Positions 46,001-55,804 of a stretch of DNA of 64,000 bases are shown here, one piece after another (position 1 is the stretch's first letter; each line of letters begins with the position of its first letter). The stretch is from NCBI GenBank assembly GCA_914767715.1, contig OU612066.1, forward strand, positions 9,365,001-9,429,000, in the 5' to 3' direction. The notes under the pieces are model-generated. The model was not told where the DNA came from, made no database searches, and worked only from the letters and a program-made list of their open reading frames with translations. Origin of the DNA: Membranipora membranacea (lineage: Eukaryota > Bryozoa > Gymnolaemata > Cheilostomatida > Membraniporidae). Made by a program: the position numbers and the translations under genes.

Positions 46001-49000
46001 CATTCTAGGTAATAAAATGTACTGAATGAGAAGGAAGAATAAATGCACAGACTTGTATAAATTTAACATATACAGCAAAAATGTAAAACAACAATATGAT
46101 CTGTGCAAAAAAAGACCGCAATAATATTCATATTACATGAGAAAACATGCATTGACCTTGATGCTTTTAGAGGTAATAATAATATTGCCTAGAACTTCCT
46201 TTTTCTTTCCTGCCCTTTCTTTCTCTACGCTCACACATCTGCAAAAATAAAAAGAACACTAAATTATCTAATAAAATGATATTTGATATTTGGTAGTCTC
46301 TTTGAAGTCTCCGCTTCACCATAGATGGCCTGAAAACAAAAAGCACATAATTAACATTTTGGCCCCAGAAACCCTGAGGCATCAACATCTTATCAGCCAA
46401 CTTTATCAACCATAGCAATGAATGCTACTTGTCCGTCTAGCTTGTCAAGATCTTGTTAGTTAATTTTAAGTTGGCGAAGGCCTATCTAAGCTCAACTCAT
46501 ATATGGGAAAAAAAACAACCATATCATATCACAACTTACAGTATGTCCTCAGCATCAGCGCACTCATGTTTTCTCACTTGGCGTGAGAATATCCTGGCTA
46601 GCGTGGTCATCTTGTATATCTTCTTATTCTTCACCAGTTTTTCGCCGATGATCTTGGGTCGAAATACGTCATTGTACGTCTTTGTGTATAATTCTTTATC
46701 CTTTGCTGTTTCACTGGATAAATGATAAAAATTTAAGATTAATGAGTGGCAATAAAAATTGCTTAGCTGGATTTCGACACAACAGCGGAAGGTAGAACTA
46801 TCTTCATACTAAAGATGTTTTTGCAGCTAAGCTAAAAGCTTACAAAAAAAATTCTGTTGAGGAACATATTACTTGTATTACAAGCAAGCATATATAAGAT
46901 AGCAAAGCTGTGGAGCGGGGAGGATTATCACTTCTGGTAACGGGGTGTCAACAGCTTAGGCCTATGGCATCACCACACCACAAATCGTACGGGCAGTCTT
47001 TACTTACCAAAATACGTAGATGCTGAAATAGACATAACAGTATACAGAAATACCCTGCAGTTACCCTAGAGGAGTAAATTCAACTTAGCTTCGCTAGTTT
47101 TGGGGTGATTTAATTTTAGCTAGCAAGAAATTTGGCTAGCATGCGTGAAATGGTGCTTTACTCTTCTAGGGTATTCAAATTATTGAACTATTTCTTTGAC
47201 AATCAAAAAAGCAATCACCCAATACAAGTGTCAACAACAATCAGGACTTTACTCACGCTGTGACCTTCTCATAAGTCTTTCTAGTAAAGTTTCTGTAGCA
47301 GCGGGTGTGGTAGTGTACCTCTCTTGCAACACAGTCTGAGGTATAGCCAATAAGTCTTAGTATTCGATGATCAGCTTTAGCAGTGGCGCAAGCCCTCAAT
47401 TTACCTGCAACACAATATGTGTTTGCTACCTTAGGATATGTCTTTGATTCAATTGTTTGATATTCGAGAGAAAAATGTTGCTGCTGTTTAGTTAGTGCGC
47501 TCCTGACATAAACACATAATACATTTAAAACTTACTCAACATGTATTGAAAACATATTTGCTACTTAAGTCTGCTTCCAGGCTTACCTCCATCTTTTGTT
47601 TCTGCCTTTGCAAGGTGATCACGCTTACCCATCACCCACTTGTCCTTCTGCTCACAAATCACACAAATCTGAGGTAACACCACACCTTTGTCAGGGATAC
47701 CAGCTGAAGCACGCGTGGTCTTCTTAGCAGGGGCCTACAGAAAAAATTCATCAACCAATTAAATAGCTACCAAACATCCACCAGCACAGTGAACAATAAG
47801 ATTCTTACCGGTGAGGGTGATTCACTACACAAATGTGGTGTGAACAGTGAAAGATACATTCGTATTAACTGCCCCTTGCTTCATCAAACTCTCTCATAGA
47901 TATAGGAAAAGTACTTTGCTTATGATAGATGTAGAAACAAAATTCAAACACACAGCACCATAGATAAGACAAGAGGATTTCTTTTCTTCATCAAATCGAT
48001 CAAAACAAACAGTAGATTTAGCAAGGAGTGATAAACATGCGGTTCCTCCCTTTAATTAGGCAATCATTTTACTCCTTAGTTGTTTCATAGTCACTTACCT
48101 GGCTATCATCATCAGCTTTCCTTTTCTGAGCTCTACTCAGAACTTATTTGTTACAAAAGCGATCAACACATTTTTTGTGACAGACAATATCTTCTCTATA
48201 GTCAATGTTTTGTAATACTTGAGCTGCCAGATCCTTATATTTATGATCCTCAACCTCTTGCCAGTGCCTTGCACATTCTACTATAGTAGTCCATCTTCTC
48301 TGGGTGACAGGAGTTACAGTTTCATTGCTGTCCTCATACCAATGCAGCACACATGCCTCCATTTTCTAACACATTGTTATGTAAACAATACCATGTGACC
48401 TTGGTTTTCCATTGCAATAATAGAGGTTTTCTCACGTGATCACTAGGATTTCCCATTGTATTTGAAAGTTTTCTTATGTTATCAATTTCGGTCCCTAAAA
48501 GGGGCCCCAGCTCACAACTGTGACCACTGAGAGGTGTAAATTTTGTGGTTTTGAACACAGCTAAGCCCATTCATGTACAATACACAAACAGATTGTCCAT
48601 CCAAAGAGGATTTATTGAACTGAATGCTAGAGTCTGGTGGCTTCTGGACTATAGGGTTTGTTGAATTAGATGCCGCCCTCCCAAATCTCTGTAAACTATT
48701 TCAATTGCATTTTTGCAGTTCAAAATTGAAAAATAGCTCAAAATTAAACGATTTTTCCTTCATATTGAGGTCCCCAAGATCAAGGGAATAATTTGGAGTG
48801 GCCTAAGCATATGAATTAGAATGCTTATACTTGTAATCCACGGCTGTAAAGCAAAGATGTTAAATCAGTTAAACGAGAAACAAATTCAAATAAGATAACC
48901 AGTACCTTCTCTTTGTATTCCCCAGTACAATCAGGCTCAGACTCGGTAGCTACACTGAGAGGCGTGTTTATCACCGCATACTTCTCTAAACTATCCATAA

Positions 49001-49616
49001 TACCTCTGAGCACTACAGAAGTTTTCTCAGCAACACTCAGCTTACTGTGCGCTGGTAAAGTCAAATCTACTGTGTCTTGTAGCAGGCTCTCGAAGTACTT
49101 TGGTAGTTCGGTCTCAGTGAGTTCTGAAAACATGACGCTGAATATTTTGACTGGAGAGTTTGACTGTCGCTCATATAGTGTTCTTGCTTCATATACTGAC
49201 ACAGGGCATGTCAGATATCTGTCAGAGAGAATCATTATAGCTGCCTGACACTTCTCGACAGCTTCCATTCTTTGACTAAACCAGATAGGACTATCGATGC
49301 AGTTTTCATCTTTATCAAACCAAATATCATCCGCCATATTGTTTTCCTTCAATTGACGCACTAAGTCACTGATGAAAAGTCTCTCGTGAAAGCCGGCGTC
49401 GGGTGAGTAGGAAATGTATATCCCCTTCTTGATCTTACGCAGTGGCTGTTCTGGCTGTTCATACGCCATGCTCTGATGTTGTTCTGAGTCTGAGTAGCTT
49501 TTGGTTTGGTTGTCAGCCTCAAAGTTGTGTATATTATAAGGAGCTCTATATTTGCTGCCTATACCATTAGCAATATTGACAGCAATAACTCCGTTACCTT
49601 CTGGGATGCTCTCCAT
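40028..49616 (-). CDS. Multidomain TIR-SAM-TIR-like-TIR protein (probable innate-immune or NADase-type)
   Basis: Eight minus-strand exons are proposed: 49616-48906, 45323-45176, 43813-43611, 43244-43016, 42285-42112, 41850-41719, 40842-40766 and 40504-40028. Phases agree and total 716 aa. Exon 1 holds a first TIR-type domain (about residues 64-215): GIYISYSPDAGFHERLFI, DDIWFDKDENCIDSP, AAIMILSDRYLTCPVSVYEA. Exon 2 is a SAM domain (WKVSNLQEWLYNLGVKEF). Exons 3-4 form a divergent TIR-like domain (NTVYLIYDPADVRLAQTF, YVLLVLTEHVTNSPFAFHEV). Exons 5-6 look helical and ARM-like. Exons 7-8 form a third TIR domain (PPVIFISFQWDMQSKVEEIR, GFSCWVD, SAVICCITPKYLQSENCITD, MAEALNKPVIAILL) with a Ser/Thr-rich insert after box 2. 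SARM1 also combines ARM, SAM and TIR, but in another order. The exon 6 donor (GTGTCT) is weak and exon 6 could be skipped in frame. The gene is divergent from IFT57. Intron 1 contains another ORF and repeats. Confidence 0.82.
45491..45850 (+). repeat. Tandem duplication, two units of about 179 bp
   Basis: Unit 1 begins GAATCAAGTGATTCTAGACC at 45491 and unit 2 begins at 45670. Both contain CTAGACCAGAATTT, AAATATGCAAAA, CTCTCAG, a long A run and GTGTATTAACTTCTGAGGCA. Inverted, part of this repeat is recognisable at about 48520-48680 on the other side of the Cys/His-rich ORF, sharing 19 bases exactly (CAAAATTTACACCTCTCAG). It lies in intron 1 of the TIR gene. Confidence 0.75.
46167..48362 (-). 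pseudogene. Spliced Cys/His-rich ORF with an in-frame stop, nested in TIR gene intron
   Basis: Minus-strand exons 48362-48099, 47734-47587, 47404-47257, 46713-46540 and one beginning at 46329 have good splice signals and matching phases. The conceptual protein starts MEACVLHWYEDSN and contains CHKKCVDRFC, then ICVICEQKDKWVMGKRD, DCVAREVHYHTRCYRNFTRK and a helical basic part (KELYTKTYNDVFRPKI). The Cys and His spacing suggests zinc binding. Exon 1 is interrupted by TAA at 48144-48146, directly after DRFCNK, while the rest of the exon remains open to its donor. I do not recognise the family precisely; such HxxCYxxFTR modules are common in repetitive invertebrate genes, which suggests a transposon-derived or transposon-carried gene. 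Diverged inverted repeats on both sides support that. Its last exon and stop are uncertain. Confidence 0.5.
47064..47171. mobile_element. TA-flanked MITE, 108 bp (CCCTAGA ends)
   Basis: Ends CCCTAGAGGAGTAAA and TTTACTCTTCTAGGG are inverted repeats with one mismatch, flanked by TA on both sides (47062-47063, 47172-47173). Inner GCTAG / CTAGC pairs extend the symmetry. The TA duplication and size are typical of Tc1/mariner-type MITEs. It lies in an intron of the Cys/His-rich ORF, itself in intron 1 of the TIR gene. Confidence 0.65.
48480..48700 (-). repeat. Diverged inverted copy of the 45491 repeat
   Basis: Read on the minus strand, about 48520-48680 resembles the 179-bp unit at 45491. A 19-base exact match (CTGAGAGGTGTAAATTTTG here) is followed by a diverged stretch and by TTCTGG-CTA-TTGA-TT blocks in the same order. 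The pair brackets the Cys/His-rich ORF, giving about 3.2 kb between the arms. The ends are not resolved. Confidence 0.4.
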
Positions 49617-50544
49617 TACCTAAATTTTATTATTCTCACTGAGTCATGTCACGTTTTGTACGCGACGTCTTTACATGGCCGAGATGCTGCACAGCGAATA
49701 ATGACACCTGCAACCAACAAAGAGCAAACTGAAAAATTGAAAATATGATGTTCATCTGCCTTAGTTAGGCCAAAAACCAAATTAGGAATCAGGAACACAA
49801 ATTAAACTTTAACCTATTTTAATGTCCATGTGACGTGTACTAAACATCAAACACCACTCAACACTCCACGCATCAAAAGCATTTTGTCCCAACTGATACA
49901 ATAAAGCAATCAGATGAGTCTTCTATATTTTACACAAACAAATCCATCTCCTTGCTTTTACTTTGTACACATTTCTTCCCTATGTTCGCTTAGTCTTACC
50001 TGGTGGTGACATTCATTCACAATTATTGAAGAAAGTAAGTACAGTATCCTTTCTCAAGAGCAACTGCAACAAAATGAATGATGTAGAGGCAGTAGCAACA
50101 GAGTGTTCAGAATCAATTGAGGCAATGCTGTGCAACTATGGTTTGCGCAAAGGAAAAATAGTTGTGTTCACATTAAATTTAATGATTAATTAATAATGTA
50201 TATAATTATCATGTTCAGCATGGTGGTCACTATGTAGAATTTACATCACATCCGTAAACAACAGTCTCAAAACCGACACAAAATTATTTATTCCTTTCTT
50301 AAAATATAAGGCCTCTTGCAAGGATATTATAATTGAACCTAAAATTTTTTTGACCATACTGCTTTCGTTTTTCTCATTCTAAAATCATTTTTAAGAAGTA
50401 CACTTTGAAAATTATTGATATTGTAGGCTATAAAATATTTAGTACGCATGCGCACATTCCAGGTTGCTTGGAGGAGTGAACACAAAAGTTGAACAGCATT
50501 TTCTTTCTTAAAGTTAGTCATACCATATTGGTGTTACAGTGACA
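49617..50544. other. Divergent promoter region, TIR gene / IFT57
   Basis: A 928-base spacer between two head-to-head start codons. An NRF1-like TACGCATGCGCA lies at 50443-50454, about 90 bases before the IFT57 ATG, followed by a GGTTGCTTGG that could be half of an RFX X-box. No coding exon is visible. The region probably carries both promoters. Confidence 0.5.
50443..50454. promoter_or_regulatory. NRF1-like palindrome in IFT57 promoter
   Basis: TACGCATGCGCA fits the YGCGCAYGCGCR core of nuclear respiratory factor 1 sites except at one position. It is the most CpG-dense spot of an AT-rich spacer and is suitably placed for a TATA-less promoter. Confidence 0.4.
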
Positions 50545-53500
50545 ATGTCAGAAGACAGAAGGAGAGGTGATGATGCAGAAGAATCTGGAGGGCCTGGAGC
50601 AATATATATGCAATATGTTTTGATGGAAGGTATCATAGAAAAGTTGAAACTACTTGACTATGAAAAACAATTTTGCCAAGAGCTGGGCTTCAAACCATTC
50701 TCAAGGTACACCAATTATTTTCCTAGTTGTTTTGTTAATCTCATTCCAGTGCCTAAATTGTAAGACATCAACTGATCTCGGATCAATGATTGTATGTTAA
50801 TTCTACATTGTTAGGATGTTACACTGTAAATACAAAATACAGTCTAGCAACTCATAGTAGAAACTGTATCCTTACTTTCTTGTTCAGCAATCATCATCAA
50901 ACTTGTTTCCAAAAATTGTTTATTAAAATACTTACAATAATGTACAGCAGACGTTCAGTGACCCTTTCGCCATTTGTATAAACAACAAAAATAATCATAA
51001 TCAGTCCATAGTAAGTGCTATGATAGGTAAGAAAAATAGATGCATGGCTCTGTCGCTGCTCTAAGTCTAAACATATTACATTAATCGTTTAGTTGAGGTG
51101 GTTGAAATCAGTTTGAGCAACTAGCCATTAGAATCAATACGCCCAGACTTTAAATTATCCCATGATCAATCTTTCGTATACTGCCAAAAATAATCAATCA
51201 TTTCTATCGAGTATGCCAAAACTGGTCAGCAATTATTGCTGTATTGGCGATTTCTCTCGCTTTGTCTGATCAAAGATTTCATTATTTTGTAAGGGCAATA
51301 AAACACACCTCTTTCAAGTTTAACCATAGTTGGTGTACAGACTAAACCTTTCATTTTACTTACATATCCTATGTATGATTATATTATATGATTGCAGGCA
51401 TTACTTTGCAATACCAACTAATCCAGGAGAGCAGTTCTTCAACTTCACATCATTATGTGCTTGGCTGGTGAGAACTGCAGGGCGTAACTTTGATCCTCCC
51501 CAGGAGGTAAGTCTGCTTGTTTAGTAAAAAGTTATAATTGCTATGAAAACGAAGTTTCCAGTCCATTTCGCTGAGAAGTGCATTCTTCATGGTTGGATTT
51601 TTTCGCTTATCACCTGGCGTAATGGAGATTTTAATCTGGATGTTGCCGAGGGTACAGCTCTACACTATTTTTGTACCATGGTACTACTATGCTATTTGGT
51701 CTGAGTACTGCGACTTTTAAGAAAAATATTGTAGAATCAGCATTTCCTTCATTCTGTAAATTGTATACAGTAATGCTTGAGGATTTGAGCCAGCTTTCTC
51801 TCAGTAAAGCAAGAGAAATGTCATGCCACCTTTTATGTTTCATTTGCTCTACTCTATTTTACATGTTTTAGTATGATGATCCAAACGCTACGATATCTAG
51901 TATATTATTAGAGCTGAAGTCCCTAGGTCACACAGTGGATTTCCCTCCTGCTAAGCTGAAGACTGGTGCTGGAGAACAGTGTATTGATGTAGTCAATAAG
52001 TTGTGTGATAGTGTACTCAAGCACAAGGGCTTCTCCTGGGGCAGGTATGTGACTCTGTGTTATTGTGACCATGATAACAGATTTTGTGAATCAAATGAAA
52101 TATTGCGGCAAGGGTACTGAAATGGAGGAGACCTTCCTGTGATAACCCGGCTCATGTGTCAATCTCTTATCCTCCCGTAGAATGATGAGTTTTATGTTAG
52201 TGTATTTTTGGGGGCCACTTATACTCTCTTGAGTAGGTATTGTTTGTAAAATTCATTACTTGCTTGCTCATTCTTTTTCTCTCAACAATCAACCAGTCGC
52301 CAGGTCGTATTCTTTATTGAGATTGACACTCATAACATGCTCATGCTAACTTTTGCCCCCACTATCATACAGGCCAGTCTACCCAGAAGAGGAGGAGGAT
52401 GTGGAGGATAATGCTATAGATGATGAGGCTGAGTTAGATCTGAATAAAGTTGAGGAGGAGATGGCGGGAGAAGATCTCGATGAGGAGTACGGGGAGGAGG
52501 AGAGTCTACTCGATCTCGACGCTCTCAAAAATCAGAAGATGGAGAGCGGTACTAAACCTGAGAATATCATGCTTAGTAATACTACGGCAGCTGAGTGGAA
52601 ACTAGAACTGGAACGTGTACTACCTCAACTCAAAGTCACCATCAGAACTGATAATAAGGTAAGAAATTTAAATTGCATTTTTACATAAACCGGAAACAGC
52701 ACGTTTATGCTTTCCACGATAATCAAGACTGTCAACTTCAATGATCCTGACATTTCAATTTAATTTTAGTTAGAGTATGGCTTTCAGTCATGTCAGGACA
52801 TTTTGATGGGGAACCAGTTTGTAACATAACAGGCACATAGTAGTTTCTATTCAGCGTTGACGACTATAACCCTCAATATTTAATAATGGTTGAATATGAC
52901 AGTCTACCCAGACCGAATAAATATTCACTCTAATTTAGAGCTTGGTTGAAGCTTATGATACTAATCACAAATGTTTTGTCTATCATTGTAGGATTGGAGG
53001 CAGCATGTTGAACAGATGCACTCACACTCAGAGGGTATAGAGAAATCGCTAACAGAAACTAAGTCATTATTGAGTAAACTTCACGATGAGGTCACTAAGA
53101 CTCTGGAGAAGATTGGGACCAGAGAGAAATACCTGAATGGTCAATTAGAGCACTTCCTTAATGAATTCAGAGGAGTTCAGGTATGTTACTATCCTCATCA
53201 TAATATCAATAATTGCTGCCGAGTCACTAACAACAACATGTATGATGTAATCACCTGTTTACTGATTTCAGACGATAACACCTCCTTCTGTTTGATAATA
53301 CAGATTTTAGCCCTTGATTATTTCATGTTGGCGCATCATTGATATAAGCGCATCTCTAGTGTAAAAGAGTGAGGCAACTCTGCTTCCCTACATTTGCGAC
53401 CATGGAGTACAACTAATTTGATTTGACAATGTCACATACGGATTTCTTTAACTTGTAGGATCAATTAGCTGAGAGTAAGGAGAGGTATAAACAAGCCAGC

Positions 53501-54028
53501 GGTGGAGTGACAGACCGTACACGTACTCTAGCAGAGGTAGGCAACTCTACAGCAAGCAAATTATGATATGAATAAAAGAATGATCTTGTACAATTCGGTC
53601 TATAAACACGTCATATTACACGGCTTAGATCAACATTTGCAATATAGCATAGACTAACCACTCAATTAATTGTACTAGGTAGACTTCTATGAGACATACT
53701 GCATGTGAAAGGTCACTTCCAAACACATGGGCTCAATTTAATCAAGCAGTCTTTCCCCCAAAGACCTCTAATCAGCCGCCTCGTTCTTACATTGCAGGTT
53801 ACTGAGGATCTGGAGAGAGTGAAGTCAGAGATGGAAGAGAGAGGTAGTAGTATGACAGACGGCGCACCTCTAGTGAAGATAAAACAGGCTCTCATTAATA
53901 TCAAGAAAGATATCACTCAGATGGACATTAGGACAGGCGTATTAGAACATCATCTAATGCAGGCCAGATTAAAGGACAAAACTAACAATGCTCAGAGCTC
54001 AGGGATTGAAGTAGGGTTAGATGATTAG
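50545..54028 (+). CDS. IFT57: IFT57 (HIPPI), intraflagellar transport complex B
   Basis: Seven exons, 50545-50705, 51398-51506, 51872-52044, 52373-52658, 52992-53180, 53459-53536 and 53798-54028, join in phase to 408 aa (human 429). IFT57 pairs with IFT20 in the peripheral IFT-B complex and is needed to build cilia. The N-terminal calponin-homology-like domain includes EGIIEKLKLLDYEKQFC, RHYFAIPTNPGEQFFNF, CAWLVRTAGRNFDPPQEYDD and LGHTVDFPPAKLKTGAGEQC. An acidic linker (residues about 150-200, runs of Glu/Asp) follows. The C-terminal half is coiled coil (HVEQMHSHSEGIEKSLTETK onward), ending GIEVGLDD. Order, length and residues match the family closely, and no exon is missing. The start is the ATG at 50545 (MSEDRRRGDD). 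The gene is head to head with the TIR gene and tail to tail with the secreted Cys-rich gene, 284 bases away. Confidence 0.95.
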
Positions 54029-54312
54029 ATGTGTGAGGAGGTCTGACTATGTCTCTATTTGGTTTATTCTATTTAATTTATATTTCAGAAAATATATATA
54101 TACAGTAAAAAAAACTTAAAGTAGAGCGGCAAGTTGGCAATCATATTAACTCATGCTCAACATGACCTTGTGGACGCTCTACCCTAAAAGGCCTCTCTGC
54201 CAAAGTTTTCTTGATATCATACAGTTAGGTTACTGTAAACATTTGCAAAAGGTCTATCTTTATTGTCCAAATAAGAGACCAGATTTAGTTTATAAATTGG
54301 GATGATAAGCAT

Positions 54313-55804
54313 TTATCCGACAATTGGAGGGCATGGTCTGCCTACTGCAGTGTTTTTTTCCTTATAGCAGCATAATCTCTTTTCCACAGGGTAAAGACCC
54401 TCCAATCCCTTTCTAGTCGGCTTTCCACAGTCTGATACACTCTGTAGTCTGACTACTAAATTTGACTTGGATTTAGATTTTGCCAGCCTTGTACACACAT
54501 AGTCACCTGAAAGGTTATAATCAACATCAGTTTTATTGTATGTTTCTCACATTATCGGCCTATGAAGCAGAAAGTTCACCGGCCACCTCACACGTATTCA
54601 TTCTTCTATATGGGACAAAGTGATACAAGGGTGGCGTGAGAAAAAAAGAAACTTGTCCATCCCACAACTAGGGTGGGTGATAGTAAGGTGGTATAAGCAG
54701 GTACCTGCTCTGCATCGTTATGTGGATCACTTACCTACAGACCGACCTCCCAGAAGTTTTGACTGATATCCAGAATAAAGGTAATTCTTTCCTGAAAATA
54801 AAAACATGCAGTCATCACAACTTGTCTTTTCTTTGCACATGAGAAGACAATCCTTTATTGGAATACAAAACAATGTCACATTGGAAGACCAAAATTGGCA
54901 ACCTCTACATGACTGATGCTTTGCTTCATTATTGCTCAGAATCTGCTTGCAGAAAAAAAAGGGCATATCTTGTACCAGCTTGGGAAACAGCACCACTGAC
55001 TAACCTATAGCTTCACAATGCTCTACACATCTCTCTTTCATAGAAGCACATGAAGGTCTTTTCGAAGTGTAAACTAATTGGACATTATCTGCGACTGAAT
55101 TGCCGAGAATATCCTGCAACCTGACTTCAAATAACTTCTTGGTCTGTCCTTGAAGGACCATCAGTTTACAGCTGCAACTGGAATAAGCAGATAAATATAA
55201 AAATAACGGCCACATATGCGCAACATATCAGTGCAAGGAGTTGTATTTATTGATCTATCTCAACCATAGGTTTATTATTGAGTCTATGATCTCAACTCAG
55301 TGAATTTTCCTATTTATATGCTGTGGAAAATTACATTTTATCAACTTACGGTTTAAGGGTTGAGCCAGAAGGTAGTGTATTGACACCTGGTGACTGGTCC
55401 GGTCTGAGAGACTTGATAATATCGTCTGTAACAAGAAGCAGGGTGGGGTGGGTTCCTAATGCTGACTCCGTTACATGAAAGAGATATGAGCACCACATGA
55501 TTCTGAGGCCCGTTTAAGAAGCTGGAACAGCCATACCTTAATTACCAACTGCAAACTATGGAATTGAAATTGGTCACATAATTTTTCATAACATATGAAG
55601 CTGTATACAATGAGGCATCAACTGGTGCACAGATATTTTTATTCGAATCAAACACACAGGTTCATGCTCACCCACAACTTGTTGCAAGTCACGATCGATG
55701 CCAGTTTTATTGTTTAGCAGACCAAGATTGAGATGATCCCCAACAATGGCACCAAGCGCAGAAGTTGGTAAAAATACCAAATATACAATAGAAAGAACAA
55801 GCAT
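54313..55804 (-). CDS. Secreted cysteine-rich protein, about 210 aa, unknown
   Basis: Five small minus-strand exons, 55804-55672, 55425-55350, 55177-55005, 54791-54735 and 54506-54313, join in phase (1, 2, 1, 1) to 210 aa. The N-terminus MLVLSIVYLVFLPTSALG is a clear signal peptide. After a polar stretch come CSCKLMVLQGQTKK, a KRPSCASMKERCVEHCEA cluster, YVCTRLAK, VSDCGKPTRK and LCCYKE, ending GRPCPPIVG. There is no membrane segment or GPI-type tail, so it should be secreted and disulfide-rich. The C.C - GQ.KK - C/C/C - CC - PCP order faintly recalls the invertebrate follicle cell protein 3C-1 family, but from memory only. The small exons with consistent phases make the gene itself credible. 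Convergent with IFT57. Confidence 0.7.

Noticed and set aside
54117-54183. Imperfect inverted repeat with GTAGAGCG / CGCTCTAC ends after IFT57
   Set aside because: Only the outer 8 bases pair well and no target-site duplication is seen.
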